DNA of 64,000 bases from Sialis fuliginosa (GCA_961205875.1 OY540814.1:25302151-25366150); one strand, 5' to 3'; positions 45,143-58,916 are shown, counted from the first letter of the stretch. Notes: generated by a model not told the origin, from the sequence alone. A program made the numbers and translations.

Positions 45143-48054
45143 CTATATAGGTATACTTTTTATTACTAATTTTTTTTTTACGTTAAAATTACATTTTTTC
45201 TGTTGTTAAAATTTCGCTTCCCCCTTACATTTGCCATTGCGCGCTTAGACGAGAGTACCCTAAGTTAAGACGAGACCTAGACGAGACAAGTCTGAAATAT
45301 TAACGATGCTTTGGTTTAAAAAGATTATTGATAACTACTAAAAATTTATTATTGCATACTCCAACTGGTTTTGTTTGTTCTTGCATATTCTACTTTCGGT
45401 CTAAAATCTTTAATTTTGAAATTTAAAAATCCAAAGTATATAATACGATTTTACAGTGCGGAACTTAACGTGTTAAGAATAAATTAGACTAATATAATAT
45501 AGAAAATTAAATCATATAAATTAATACATAACAAAAACTTTAATCTAAATAGGTACAAGAATTGGATTAACAAAATCGTTCAAATATAAATTCATTTTTC
45601 AATTTCGTAAAACGACACTAATGAGAATTTTATGTTCAGGATGAAAATCAAGACATGATAAAGTATTAGGGGATTGGGGGGGATTAGGATGAAGGTATAG
45701 GTAGAAACTACCCAGCGCTTTTGGTGGAATTTCAATTCTCATTCTATGTAATTCCAACGGCCTCTTTTGAAAAGTTTGATAATCATTTATATAAACGTAT
45801 GAACTATTTTAAATGCGATAGATTTATTCTTGGAAATGCACAAAATTCAAGTTAACTTTCTTCTTGGTTTAAATATAGTCGTTTTTGACGTGAATAACGT
45901 ATAGAATTTCAGGCCAGATACTGGGTGGGCATTTCAGAAACTTGATGTAACGCACAGAGATCAGTTTGGCGCGCTAGCGTAAATTTATAATCAAAATATC
46001 TCAATACAGTTAGTTCCAGAGATATAAGCTTTTAAATTTTGACTTTTTTCGTTGCATTTGTACTGCTGAGGTTACCCTCTAGTACTACCAGGGAAAACTT
46101 AAAGTTAGGTCATAAAAACTAGAAGAAGTTCCTTTAAATTATTAAAAAAAATAATATCAATGAAGGAGTATTTGAAATATTTATATTTGATAATTAAACA
46201 TTTTATACTCCATGAGAGCATTTTTAAAACCAGTTATAATTTAAATTAAATATTAAATATTTAGTTATAAAGAATTAATTAATGCCAAAATGAACTAAAT
46301 AAAGTTGTAAAACAATTCAATGCATCATATTTTTACATTTTAAAAATAATTGCGAATTTTTATAAAAGATACAAGTTGTATTAAGCGTCAAATTTGTCAA
46401 AAAATGACAAAACAGTAAATATTTGCATGTATCTGAAATAACATCAATTTTCCTGTATACCGTAGTTAAACTCTACATGTGTATATGTATTTTATAATTG
46501 CCAAAATTCAACCAGCGTTTTTTTTACACATTGTAGAAGACAGAATAATCTTCATTTGCTTATTTTTACAAAAATTAATGTTACCATTTTATTGTTTTAA
46601 ATACCACAGAGAAAATATTTTACAAATTAACGTAATTAAAACAAATTTTTTTTCATTTCAAGGTACAGTTCACAACGACGATTAAATGAAACGTTATTAA
46701 TATTAATGAATGCCTAAGCTTCCTACTTGGTTGAGTAATTAAAGGTAGATATAATATGTCCCAACGAATAAATTCGGCAATTATTATTTACAAAAACAAT
46801 CTACCATTAATTTGTGTAGCACAGTTGGAAATAACATTTTTGCACTCAAAGGGTTAAATGATATTCTAAGAATTCGAATAAAATAATTTGAATTATTCAT
46901 TTGCATTTAAATATTCATTTAATGCCTTAATATTTTGTTTACTCCATGAAAAACTCAATTTAATTAAAAGTAGGTTTTTAGTTATGTTAAAAGTTTTATA
47001 ACAAAACTGATTGTTTGTAATATAATAACAGAATAAAGTTTCTATAAATTTTAAGTTGTAATGGATATAATCTACGAAAATTTTTTAGACAATTATTAAT
47101 TTTGTAAAAAAAAGTGCCCAACTAAAAAATGTCATCAAATCTTCTTAAATTTTGTTTTAGTATTCATTGATCGATTCGAATAACTTTTTATCCTTTGAAA
47201 TTTTTTATAAAATTGACCCTTTAGGAGATAAAAAGAAAAGTAAAAAAAAAAAAAAATGATGTATTAAAACATAAAATGTTTAGAACAGAAATCATTACTT
47301 TGCACACTTTGAACTACCAATTCCACAAAAAATTTCAACCAAAAGGACTCTACTGTTAACAATACTCATTTGCGGATATGGATTTACAAACAAAAAGCGA
47401 TTGTTTTAATGTCCTCGTCAACCCCTGAAAGTATGTTTACGAGACACCCTGTATATTGCTGAATAAAGAATCTCCTCCTTCTTTGAAGTCGGTGAAAAAT
47501 AATAAAACACGCCACACTCATTAAAAATAATTGTTATTGTAAAACTAAAATAATTTTCATATTTGCGTGGTTATAACAAATATAGTAAAACGTTTTTCCA
47601 CCTTTTAAAATACTTATATTTATTTCACTCGTGTAAAACCTTTCAAAATTAATACCAATTAATCTATTTTGCAGGATTTAAACGCTTTGAGTTTAAATTC
47701 ATTGTTAAAGAATAACAATCCAGATTAAATCAAACGGATTTCAGCACGATTCTAGATAATCACAAGTTCGTGATTTCAGATAATTACTTTCTTATATTTC
47801 ACTATGTAAAAATGTTTATCTATTGTATAAGAGATCGATATGCACCCCCTGCGAGAAAATCGATGGCATACTTTTTCGTTTTATGCGAAATATTAAGTGG
47901 AATGAAATCAAGATGGAATACAGGTAAAAAAAATTATGTATGTAAAATAATTCTTGAATTTTCGTCTTTTTGATAATGAATAATATGAGTTAATTATTTG
48001 GTATACTTTTTAGCGTTTTTAGTGTTTTTTTTAAGTTTTTAATTTTTCCTTTTG
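45143..48054. other. Long non-genic stretch
   Basis: 45247-45290 repeats 'agacgaga' four times. 45660-45740 is G-richer. 47455-47500 carries a 'ctttgaagtcggtgaaaa' repeat tail. Open frames at 46479-46685 and 47770-47973 are unrecognised; the latter ends near a possible donor (aatacag|gtaaaa), but nothing else supports an exon. Confidence 0.4.
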
Positions 48055-48205
48055 AGTCTATGATCAGATTCTGATTTTGGGAGTATACTCTTCAAAAAAA
48101 AATCAAAGAAAGAATAGGTGCATTTTTGCCGGAGTTATGCCATACATAACAAATATATATTGATTGAATTGAGTACCACCTCCTTTTTTGAAGTTGGTTA
48201 AAAAT
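48055..48205 (-). repeat. 'aaccgacttcaaaaaa' dispersed repeat, reverse
   Basis: 'gagtatactcttcaaaaaa', 'gccggagttatgcca', 'ctccttttttgaagttggtt', equivalent to 35137-35310 on the other strand. Confidence 0.65.
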
Positions 48206-48611
48206 ATTTTATAATAAGTTTATCTACAAAAACATTCAATTTTTTTGGGATAAACAATATTCGTTCATGAAAAAGAAAATTATTCATTGAAAATAAAAAA
48301 TAATGAAAAAACACTCCATAAACCAAATTAACTAACAATAAATTACTGTACCCTACGATCTTAATTTGAAAATTCACACACTAACCACAATGAAAAATTG
48401 CATTATTCACTAACATACCCCTAGATTAACAACCCACACTATGACAGATGGGCTCATAACAGAAAATTATGACGATAAGGGTGACAGTAATGATAATCAT
48501 CAAACTAATATTTGTATAATTAATATAAATTTACAATAATAGCACAGGCCTGCGTTTGATACCTTATAAAATGTGAATCTCTAATGAATAACTTTTTATT
48601 TATCTAATTTA
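48206..48611. other. Non-genic stretch
   Basis: Nothing recognised. Confidence 0.5.
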
Positions 48612-48733
48612 AACCGCTTCGACCTTGCAAATCTATTACATTTTAGCTACGTCAAAACGCAGCGTCGTTTCGACGCAGCTAACATGCCACTTGTATTAAA
48701 TCACATATAATAGATTTGAAAGGTCGAAGCGGT
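48612..48733. repeat. 122-bp fold-back with ACCGCTTCGACCTT ends
   Basis: ACCGCTTCGACCTTGCAAAT at the left is inverted as ATTTGAAAGGTCGAAGCGGT at the right, and an inner 'agctacgtcaaaacgc' / 'gtttcgacgcagct' pairs as well. Confidence 0.8.
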
Positions 48734-48787
48734 GACGGAGACCGTTTCTGTAAAGTGCCAAGGCTTAAAAACAATTAAACGTGATAT

Positions 48788-49065
48788 CAGAGCTGTCAAA
48801 TACTGTCGATACTTTAAGTATTTTTTGGTATAATAAGTACTTTACTTTAAGTAGATTTAAGAACAGTAAAAAAGTACTTGATAATTCATGTACTTTTTGA
48901 ACGTGATACTTAAATTTTACGAGAAAATACTTGAAGTATTTTTCCATAACACTTTAATTTAATACTTGATTTTAACAAGTACTTACTTCAAGTACATTTG
49001 AAAACAGCAAAAATAACTTGATACTTCAAGTATTTTCACTAACATAAGTATTTTGTACAGCTCTG
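48788..49065. mobile_element. hAT-type MITE, 278 bp, with AAGTACTT-rich interior
   Basis: Left CAGAGCTGTCAAATACT, right AAGTATTTTGTACAGCTCTG, flanked by CGTGATAT and CGTAATAT (8 bp, one change). The interior is a degenerate run of 'cttgaagta' / 'aagtactt' words. The 60-codon minus open frame is incidental. Confidence 0.85.
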
Positions 49066-49073
49066 CGTAATAT

Positions 49074-49874
49074 GAACAAAAAAAAAGGTATTTTAATGGT
49101 AAATACCACAGAGTAAATCTCTGCGAAGCTAATACTAGGTAACTGAATCGAAAAAAACGAGAAAGAAAGTTTTACAAATGATTATTATGTTTTCCGAAAA
49201 GTACTTCACTTATTAAGTATACTCAGGTATCAAAATTAGTTTCTAAATTACTAATCGATATAGGTATCTAATGAATTATATATGATACTGCATTGATGTA
49301 AGCACAGGGCCGTATCCAACATATTTATTTACGTTTTAAAACCACTACATTCCGAAAAATGTTTACGTTCGTTACGAAAAAAGTTTCCACATACCATATC
49401 TTGAGAACTATGTTGAATTTTCAATATGATAAGCGTATATGAATTTTATAAATTATAAAAATTTTAAACTATAAATTTTTTTAGTAAAATAATTTTCACG
49501 TACTTGTCAAAATGATATACATATGTAGGTATATTTAATAATTAAAAATAAAAATCAACCCTTGCTTATTCAATGAATATTAAATCGAAAAATCAGGTAC
49601 AACATTTAATATAATTGCTTAACATTCAGTACTTCAAAACCTTATCGGAAAAATACCGAATATTATTTAAAAAAACTTGATTTAAATCGGTTCATTGGTT
49701 TTCTAGCTACAAGCGAATATCGCTGGATATATAGGTACATATTTATAGAGACTTCTTATTATATGAAATTTAGAGAGAAATAGCTTTTTATTGGAAATAA
49801 TGTATAAAAAGGTTCATATAAATATATTTGCCATTCTGTTTTTATACGCTCCAAATATTTTTTAAAAAATAATG
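49074..49874. other. Non-genic stretch
   Basis: Nothing recognised beyond a weak 'gatttaaatcggttcattgg' repeat tail near 49678. Confidence 0.5.
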
Positions 49875-50418
49875 AGGTATGGGCACCAGTCTTGAATAAT
49901 ACCCCAGTGTTCGACACTTGTTTAATTAAATGTACTAAATAAAAAATATTTGTTGATATTTGATTATTGCCATTACTGAATCATAATCTATAGATATGTT
50001 ACTTAACTGCAAAAGAGCTCAATTTGATGACAATCGGCCAATGGATGTCAAAATTGTGGACATTTAAACAAATTATTAGTGTAATATATTTTTCATTATA
50101 TGTATATCAAAGCATCTGCTTTACATTGTTTAAAACTTTATGATTCTTTATTTTATAGCTTTTGTGTCGTATAAGTACTTATCATTTTGAAGTCATTAGC
50201 AAGTGTTCATCACTATGGGTGCCAATTATTAGTTTTACTTTGTCCATTACTAGGCTATAATTTAAAAAACAAACAATATTTACTGACTTTGGTAATTAAA
50301 TTAATTTAATTATTATTAATTAGTACCTTATGATAATTACAAAAAAGAAGTCCATCAATTCCAAAAAAATAAACAGTATACATTGTTCTTAAAGCGGCCA
50401 AGACTGGTGCTAGTAGGT
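49875..50418 (-). mobile_element. MITE family A, full copy, reverse
   Basis: AGGTATGGGCACCAGTCTTG on the left and ...GGCCAAGACTGGTGCTAGTA on the right. 'accccagtgttcgacacttg' matches the fragment at 5580. About 544 bp. Confidence 0.82.
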
Positions 50419-50950
50419 TATAAGTCCAAAATCGAATTCAATTTATTTTGAATTTTTTTAACGGTCGATAAATTCATTAGTCCTTTCAGAGACTGTACAT
50501 TAAAATCAGGCGCTGGGTAAATATAAATAATAATTATTTGCGCGTATCGGAGTACACGTATTATCCATTCCTTAAATAAGATTTATATAAAGCCATAAGT
50601 TAGTTAATGTAGGAACTGGAATGAGAGCTGTTGAATATTGTACAGTTATTATGTAAATATCCTTACCAAAAATTACTGCCGGTGAAGCGAAATTTAATTA
50701 ATTTTAAAGTTTACTTACTTCGGTGTTCGTACAATAAATCAAAATTAGAGAAAGAGAGAGGGGGGGCTGCACTTTCTGTAGGGAATTTTAATAATTTATT
50801 GCGTATTAAGTATATTTACTAACTATTATGTCTTAATTTAAAAAAGTCAAGAAAGTGTATGCATATCGTATACAGGTATTTTGGCGCCCTTGTGTATTTT
50901 AATATAACTGGCCCCAAATTTTTAAACGCTGATACAATAAAAAAAACATC
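50419..50950. other. Non-genic stretch
   Basis: A 63-codon open frame at 50631-50822 passes a purine run (gagaaagagagaggggggg). Nothing recognised. Confidence 0.45.
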
Positions 50951-51536
50951 TGCCAAGTAAATGCACAGTGCTTCTTCGTGCTAAATTCACCAAAGGTATT
51001 TAATTATTCAATAATTTAAATAAAAACCGATAGTGTTCAGATAAATTGCCTGGAATTGGTTAACCGTTTAATTTTTATACAATTGTACTAAAAAAAAAAG
51101 TTCAAAATTATTTTTTCGTATATTTTTAATTTTTTGACAATTTCAATCGAAACTAAACACAATTTTTTAAAGCAAATTGAGATAAATATTTGTAAGGGAA
51201 TATTTAACAACAAACGTTGTAAATCTATATTATAGAAAATTGAATGCTTTCACGTAACATGTGTCGTTCTTGAGATATCTTGGAAAAAATAATATTTTGG
51301 ATGTCACCTCTCCTCCTTACATACGATTTTTATGATTAAATGGGACCATCCTAAAGCCAGACCTAACCAACCAACCAAGTTTCATTAATATCGGCTCAGT
51401 GACACGGTACGAAAAGTGTTTGTCTTGACCTGAAACGGAAAGATCAATATAAAATTTTGACATCGGAAAACCTTTTTTTGTCTCATTCTAAAACGATCAC
51501 AAAGCTTCTCGTATCTTCGATATTGCGAAGAAACAA
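50951..51536 (+). repeat. Family C copy, full length
   Basis: From 'tgccaagtaaatgcacagtg' to 'cgtatcttcgatattgcgaa'. The only copy here that carries both the 5' block and the 3' block with the 'cgtaacatgtgtcgttcttg' middle. Confidence 0.8.
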
Positions 51537-52033
51537 TAAATAACTAACTCATAATTCAAAATAACATCAAATGTCGACTATATACGTAATAAAGAATACG
51601 AAAAATGTCAAAAAATAACATATTTGTTCATCAAGCGAGAAATTACCCAGCCTTTCTGACGAGGGTGGCGATTTGTCACGGACTCTATGTACGACCCATA
51701 ACACACCACGGCCGTGCAAATACACAGTCGCGTTAACACATACGATCGTGTTTTGTTTGTATGTCGTTCGCATGACGAAAATAATTTTATAGCTTATGTA
51801 CAAAATAATAAAAGCTTTACTATCTGCGACAACTTATCGAAAATTGGGTTATATCTTTGTGAAAATTGTTTTATCTAGAAGTCATAATGATTAATTTAAG
51901 ATAAAAAATTGTACTTAACAAACAATTAGCCAGATTCCAGGTTTTATGGAGTAAAATAATTTTTTTTAATAAAGAAATCCTGAAGTTCCTCCTTACAATA
52001 TTTTTTAAAAGACGAAGTATGTTTAAAGTAGCA
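51537..52033. other. Unassigned stretch
   Basis: 51640-51760 is G+C-richer; the minus strand is open for 78 codons (51567-51803), including a run around VHRVRDKSPPSSERLG. No domain recognised. Confidence 0.3.
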
Positions 52034-52172
52034 TATGTTCTTCCTAAGAATGCAAGCTATCTCCCTAACAAATTTCATCAAGATCGGTTTAGTTGTTTAG
52101 TCGGAAAAAGGTAACAGACAGACGAACAGAGTTACCTTCACATTTACATATAGGTAACATTAGTACAGATTA
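52034..52172 (-). repeat. Family D copy, reverse
   Basis: 'gcaagctatctccctaacaaa', 'tcatcaagatcggtttag', 'agacagacgaacagagttac', 'acatttacatataggtaaca'. Confidence 0.75.
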
Positions 52173-53608
52173 AAAAATATTGTTTTTTTTATTTGTGTTT
52201 CTTGGCTCAAGTCAATTTTTACTTGTGTATCAAACTTTTTAAATATCATATAATAATAATACAAAATTGTCGTGATATAAACTGAGTATATATATATTTT
52301 AAAATATTCAATTAAAATTTCATTCAAAATTTTAGCTACAAACATCATTGATATAAATACACATATTTTTTACTAATTAATTTCAAAATATTGTTCAAAT
52401 TATTTATTCACAAGGTATTTAAATTTCAGTTTACTGATATCAGAATCATTAATTATTCATCATTAAATTACGGACATAAACAAATATAAAAGAAAAAGTA
52501 TATATAATTTTAATTAAATAAAAATTACGTTGCGATGTCGGTCTTATGTTATAAATAATATATCAAGAGGCCTGTTCAAGCTGATATTTACGCTAAAATA
52601 AAACAGAATGTTTATCGTACGCAGAGGGCTTGTTTACTGTTACAAAGAAGATATTTAATTGTACTTGTAATAATAATTAGGAACAATAAGTGGGTGTATA
52701 AGTATGTTTTCGTTCTGTAATTTTCCCTTCTCTTTCATTATTAGTTTTCTTTGATCTGTAGGTATATATTTATAGGAAATTTTATACATAGGTACATATA
52801 TTGCTTCCTCATCGTATGAAAAAGAAAGGTAAAATATTGACTTGGACCAAGAAATCCTTGTTTTATATACATGGGAAGGTGTTGAAAGTAATCAGCTGTC
52901 ATTTTCAAACGGATACTGTTATTGAAAAAAGAAAAATAGCGTTGAAAAGAAGAAAGTCTGCAGTTTTTAATGGGTATAATTAAATTTATTAAAATATTTG
53001 AGCATGAATTTATTTTATTGATGAAAAATATGCTAAAAATATCAATAATTCTGTTAAAAATAACGCAAAAAATGGAGTGACGTAACGCATAACTTTAAAT
53101 AAATAATGAGTTATAACCTTTTTAGTGTGTTTTGACTCTTAACTTTGATTTCTGTATTTAATGCGAAACCTCCTGCAAGAACTGCCATACACTTTTTCTC
53201 TCGAAAAGAAGTATTTTTCCAGAGTAAAAAGTCAGAATAAAATTGCAGACTCCTCTTTTCAACACAATTTTTTTTCAATAATTAAAAAGTTATAATAAGG
53301 AAATTACTAAATATAAGTTAAATAAAAAAACAACTAATTTTTTGATCCGGGAATATTTTTTTCTTGTATTTTGAGTACCTTTTTTTTTAAATATACGACG
53401 CATTGTACTCTTTTCAAATTTTCTATAGGCAATTCTGTACTTTCTCAAAAATGATCTCCTTTTTGAAGAATATAGCACGAGGAAGTTCTCTACTTTGATA
53501 GATTTCTTTCAAAACCTTAAAAAATATATTTGATCCAATCCATAGAAACTATTTGAAATTTCAATAATTTCTTTAAAATTTTTAAATTTTTTACAATTGT
53601 ATAAACTT
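52173..53608. other. Non-genic stretch
   Basis: Short open frames at 52801-52983 and 53290-53478 are lysine-rich AT artefacts without domains. Confidence 0.5.
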
Positions 53609-53672
53609 GGATCTTGGCTTCTGGGTGTAAGCCAAGATCCATATGAAGATCACCGCGGAAGCCTCAAGACTT
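53609..53672 (+). repeat. Repeat family H copy 3, converted into a perfect hairpin
   Basis: GGATCTTGGCTT (53609-53620), loop CTGGGTGT, AAGCCAAGATCC (53629-53640), then 'gaagatcaccgcggaagcct'. In the other copies 'aagcc' is followed by GCGTCG, not AAGATCC. Confidence 0.8.
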
Positions 53673-56374
53673 ATATTGTATATAAAATCAGTGGCAGACC
53701 ATACATACGATACACATACATATTATAATTTTTCAACTGACATCTATGGCATTTGTGACAAAAGGCCTCCATCAAGTTTGAGAACACAGTTTCGTATAAT
53801 AGACTAGATTCTGATCTACAGTATTCACAATAAAGTGCGTGGTCATAGCAGCATATATAAGTTTAAGTTTCTTATGGTAACTATAATCTCTCATACTAGG
53901 AGTTACTGCTACAAAAACCTAACACCCTATGAATGATTAAGGTAGAGTATGTACCTACCCACATTATACATGAATAGCAGACGTGATTAATTGGTATTAT
54001 TTACAAACTAACTTAAGTCGGGTTGAAAGTGACCCGTACGAACTTATTAGATACCTATAAATATTGATGTAGAGAAGTTAAAAGATACAAAAAATAAAAT
54101 ATCCATACAAAATTAAAACCAACTGCGGTCCGTGAGCCAAATTACAAACAAAACATTTAAATCTGCAACAGACGAGAATACAAAGAAATTATTTTTAGAA
54201 CTTCTCGTAGTATTTAAAAAAAAATTCAGCAGTTTTTTTATAAAATTGAAAAATCTTATGAAAAATTATAAAAATATATTTTTTGTATTATTAGACTAGT
54301 TCCAAACATATTTTATCCTATGTAAAGATTTTTAAAAAGAGATAAATATTAAAATAAACATAAAATTCTCAAAAATAGCAAATATCAAAATTTTGGAAAT
54401 GTTTCTAGCTTTTTGTTCGATTTTTTACTACTTAAAAATAGACTATACAAATTTTTATTCATTTCAGCCCAAATTTTTCCCACTCTCTCTATAATTATTT
54501 ATAAAAAATGCTCGTTGGCTTTCAAGTTACAATTTAAGCTGAAAAATAATAATTTTTTAAGACACAATTTTTAAACCTGGCTCTGATCCGCTTCGTGCAG
54601 AATATCTCATTTATATTCCTAATTTCTACTCAATTGGTACAATATTTTTAGAGTTACTCTGCAGACGCACAGACAGAAGAGCTTCCCTAATAGGGTTTCT
54701 GTTTTAACCCTTAAAATACCTCATCGTTATCACGTAACGATGATAAAACAAAATTTAAAGTCATACTACATACAAAAATTCGATAGAACGTGTATGATAT
54801 TTGATATACATGTACATAAATTGCTTTATTGAAATACACGACATAACACAATAAATGTCAGAAAACTCTATTTGCATGATAACATTTTATGTACCTATGT
54901 TCGATGTATTTTTAGCATAGTTTGTCAATTTTTATTACGTACATGTGAAAATCTACAAGCTTAAAAAAATGCTGGGTTTTATTATTTATTTTTTTTATTT
55001 TAAAAACTTTTAAAAATAAAAATAAAACCGATTTAAAAAAAACTAAAACACTGAAAAGTACAATTTTTTAAACCTAGCTTTATATTTATAAATATTATGA
55101 ATATTAGATGTATTTAAAACAATGGTATATTTATTTTTCAATTTCTATTAGTGACAGAAATATGAAACAGAAAAAACAAACATAAAATGCTGTTTTTAAT
55201 AAATTGCTGTTCTTGTTACAGCAAGTATATTTTTTATAAAGAAGACCTTTTTCCATACGCTCTACGTCATTTGTAAGCATACAAAATATTTCTCTCATTA
55301 ACGGGAAGGCACGTTTCGCAAAAAAACTTTTTTTGTTTCCGTACATAATCTTTAACAAACTTTCCATTGCTTTCACGGTAACGGTTTTCATTTTTTATCT
55401 TCTTTATCTACATGCATACCCCTCTTTTTCATTTATTTTATGTTATATACGAATAAAAATAATAGAATTTATATGTGTCTACAGATATCAGTTTTTTTCT
55501 TGTTCCAAAAATAAACTTTAGAAGGTTTTGATATAATAATCCAAATATATAATTGTAATACATAAAAATTTTAATTTTACATTTTTTTTACTTGCATCAT
55601 ATTTAATTTTAGCATTTTCCCGCGGCTTCACTAGTGTTTCCAAATTTAATAAAGTAGGGTGATTTAGGGGACACCAAATAGTCTGTTTTAAAATGCTTAT
55701 AACTTGGTCAAAAATTGACTTTTTTCAAAACTTTTTTTCTAAAATAAACTAAATTTACTATACTGTATGATGCTGTAATTCGTTCCTCAACATTTTTCAT
55801 TTTTTAACTTTTATATGTAATTTAAAAAAATTTAAAAAAAAATGCAAATTTTGAAACTTGAAATATCACAATACACACATAATTTTTCATACAATTTTCA
55901 ATACCAGTCAAATCAGTTTAATTAAAATTGGAAATATATGTCACAGTTACAGCAATAGATTTTTTGTAAAACAAACGAAAATTGATTTACATTTCTGATT
56001 AACAAAATACTAATTATCAGGCAGTGGTGTATCCAGGGTATTTATTGTGATTAAACAACTTTTTTTTATTGCAGATTGTACCTTATCCACGCATTTAAAA
56101 TTAATTAATTTTATTTACGGTATTAATAAAAAGAATATGATCTAGCCTATTGGGTTTCAATTTTTTTTTGGTGTACAACAATCACCACAGCTTTTAAATG
56201 GCAGATTTGTACTTAGTGTGTATGAGCTAAATCATTAATTTAATACCTTACGAACCAAAATTCTTAGAAGTGAATAAAAATATTTAAAAATCTCAAAAGT
56301 GCAACTTTATAAATATAACTGAGTCATTCCGAAGCTAAAACAACTAACTACACTAAGAGCACATGCAAAAAAGA
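53673..56374. other. Long non-genic stretch
   Basis: 54990-55075 is an 'aaaaccgattt' hairpin relative. 56023-56040 'ggcagtggtgtatccaggg' looks like a hAT end without a partner. Open frame 55131-55391 (86 codons, minus) is unrecognised. Confidence 0.45.
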
Positions 56375-56895
56375 AGGTACTGGCACCAGTTATGGCCACT
56401 ATAAGAGCAAGGTTTACTGTTTTTGTGATTGACGAGCTTCTTTTTTGTAATTCTTATGAACTCATGTTACTAATAAAACAAGTAACTCTTTATTTAATCA
56501 ATTTAATTACTAAAGTCCGCAAATATAGTTTGTTTATTAAATTATAGCTTTTTATTTTGTTTATGTTTTTTCTCCAGTAATGGATAAAGAAAAACCAGTA
56601 ATGAGCACGCAGTGATGGACACTAATGATTACAAAATGATAAGTACTACGGCACAAAAGATATAAAAGAAAGAATCCTCAAATTTGAAACAATGTAAAGC
56701 ATGCAGTTGCTATGATAATATAATAATTAATTAATAAATTATACTAATAATTAGTTTAAATTTCCATCATTTTGACACCTATTAGTCGATTGTCATGAAA
56801 TGACAGTTAAATGCATATAGATTAATATTCAGAAATTCAATTTAATTTAAAAATAGCCATTACTGGGGTCGTATCCAAGACTGGTGCCAATACCT
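56375..56895 (+). mobile_element. MITE family A, full copy
   Basis: AGGTACTGGCACCAGTTATG at the left and ...CCAAGACTGGTGCCAATACCT-TA at the right. 521 bp, close to the inferred full length. Confidence 0.87.
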
Positions 56896-56897
56896 TA

Positions 56898-57558
56898 TCT
56901 CACACAGTTAGAAATTCAAAAGGCCTATTGGTAAAACTTACAATTTTATTAACTTTGATAGATATTTATCGTTTGTGAAACTAAGAATTAGTGTTCTATA
57001 GATTGTAGAAGAAAATGATAGAATAACTGTTTTTCGGTATACATTTCTAGTTACGCCCCTGATGTAATTACCATGAATCTAATTTATCCAGTGTTGACAT
57101 ATACATTGATATATATGTATAGAATATCACGAACAAAATTATATAACATACAACTCTATATGTAGGACATAATATTACAAATTTAATTATAAAGTTGATC
57201 ACGCCGCAAATAAATGCAGCCTCCTACGCCACAGAACGTGGACCGAATAATCGAATTTCTAAAAAAAAGATTACGTTCCCTGAATGCTAATCATCTTTGT
57301 CATCTGTAACTTATTAATACTATTAATGTCGCATCATGAATAAAAAATCGTGTGTTTTGTTATTATGTTTCTGGTTAGACGCAATCCCATTTTTAACAAT
57401 GTCATGTTCAGAATTATAAATATAAAAAATGTATTGTAGTAACATACGTATCGATCTTACCCTGTGTGTTATAAAGAAGGAATAAATAAATTTCATTTAC
57501 TTGTAATGAATTTTAAGAAAATTATTTAAAATAGCTTATTATATAAAATAAATAAAGT
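56898..57558. other. Non-genic stretch
   Basis: Nothing recognised beyond a possible hAT-like end 'agttacgcccctg' at 57050-57062. Confidence 0.45.
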
Positions 57559-58192
57559 TTAACACCATTTAGCACAATATTAATTATGCTAACTTAACGC
57601 TACTCATGAGTGTCATTCTCTTACAGCTTTTATGACATTTCTCAATCATCTATGTTATCATGATTTCATTGTCTACTTGTCTTTGAGATCAATGACGGTT
57701 TTAAAATTAGCAGAATTTTCAAAAACTTCATTTAACGCCACTTGTTATATCAATCTAGATGTGGCGAATGAAAAATTCAATATGACGTATCCAAATGGCG
57801 GAAACTGAAGGTAATGGGAAGGTCTACTGGCCCAACCAGTGAAGGCAAGAGAGCGGTACTATACCCAACCACTATATGCCAGATTGTATAATTGAAAACA
57901 TTAAAAGTACCTAATAATCCTGTCTTCATAAGGTTCAATTTCTTAAAATTTCGTAATTTTCTTATTATTTCCGTCATTTGAAAAAAGGGTGTTAAGATAT
58001 TTACCCAGTTGGCGTTAAATAAAGTTTTTGAAACTACGATTTTGTCCACCATTTTGTATTTGCCATTCTGAATCTCGTTAAGCTAATGTCAAAATCGTCA
58101 TTAGCGATTTTAAAAATACGCAAATAAATAAATCTGCCAGAGAATGACACTCATGAGTAGCGTTAGGTTAGCATTGTGTTAAATGGTGTTAA
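57559..58192. mobile_element. 634-bp MITE with inverted ends of about 55 bp
   Basis: TTAACACCATTTAGCACAAT at the left is inverted as ATTGTGTTAAATGGTGTTAA at the right, followed on both sides by the paired 'aacgctactcatgagtgtca' block. A second inner pair, 'tcaaaaacttcatttaacgcc' / 'ggcgttaaataaagtttttga' (57717 and 58010), suggests a nested fold-back. A 91-codon minus open frame (57777-58052) spans only the inner part and is unrecognised. Confidence 0.85.
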
Positions 58193-58916
58193 GCTTCCGA
58201 ATGCGTTTTTTAACTTACTTGTGAGATATGAACTGGTTAGTAGACAGCAAAGTTAGTATTTAAAGCTTTAAAAAAATGGAAAACTGCTTCGATTACATAA
58301 AAAAAATATACTGTTATTCCTTTTATCCTGGTATTATATTCACCCCATTTCACTCTAAATAATTATTTCCGTGTACAGATACATAAAAGAGAATTACATA
58401 TTATTATGTACATATTTAATAAAATAATAAATATAACCCTCATTGAAACTTCCCGATACAAAAACTTATAAATAATACAAGGATTCAAAATTCAACCATA
58501 TTTGAAAATTATTATTTAACTTTTAGAGAAAACAAAAGTTCCGTATGAACTGCGTATGAATAAATTCTATACCCATTTGCTTCATTACACACCCATCGAA
58601 TTTTCCCTCTATCTCATTTCATATACAATTTCAGCACCATATTAAGAGAAAGGCTCTGGGGATGTTCAACATAAAAGAAAATAATATTTTGCACTGAAAT
58701 TTTCTCCCTATTCATTAATTAATTATGAACTTTTTTTAAACATAAGGATAAGTATAATGTATACATACATATTTTTAATATGTTCTATCTATCTTTTTGG
58801 ATTATTCAACCGAGTCACGTATGTCAGTAAAGTTGCCCCCCCCCCATTTTTTATTTGTATTCGTACTCTTAACATTGTAACGTGTTATTAGAAATTTACA
58901 GTTATAAGGTACTGGT
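58193..58916. other. Non-genic stretch
   Basis: C10 tract at 58836-58845. Nothing else recognised. Confidence 0.5.

Noticed and set aside
47770..47973. 67-codon open frame ending near a possible splice donor
   Set aside because: No conserved motif; the donor is weak and no acceptor or partner exon is seen.
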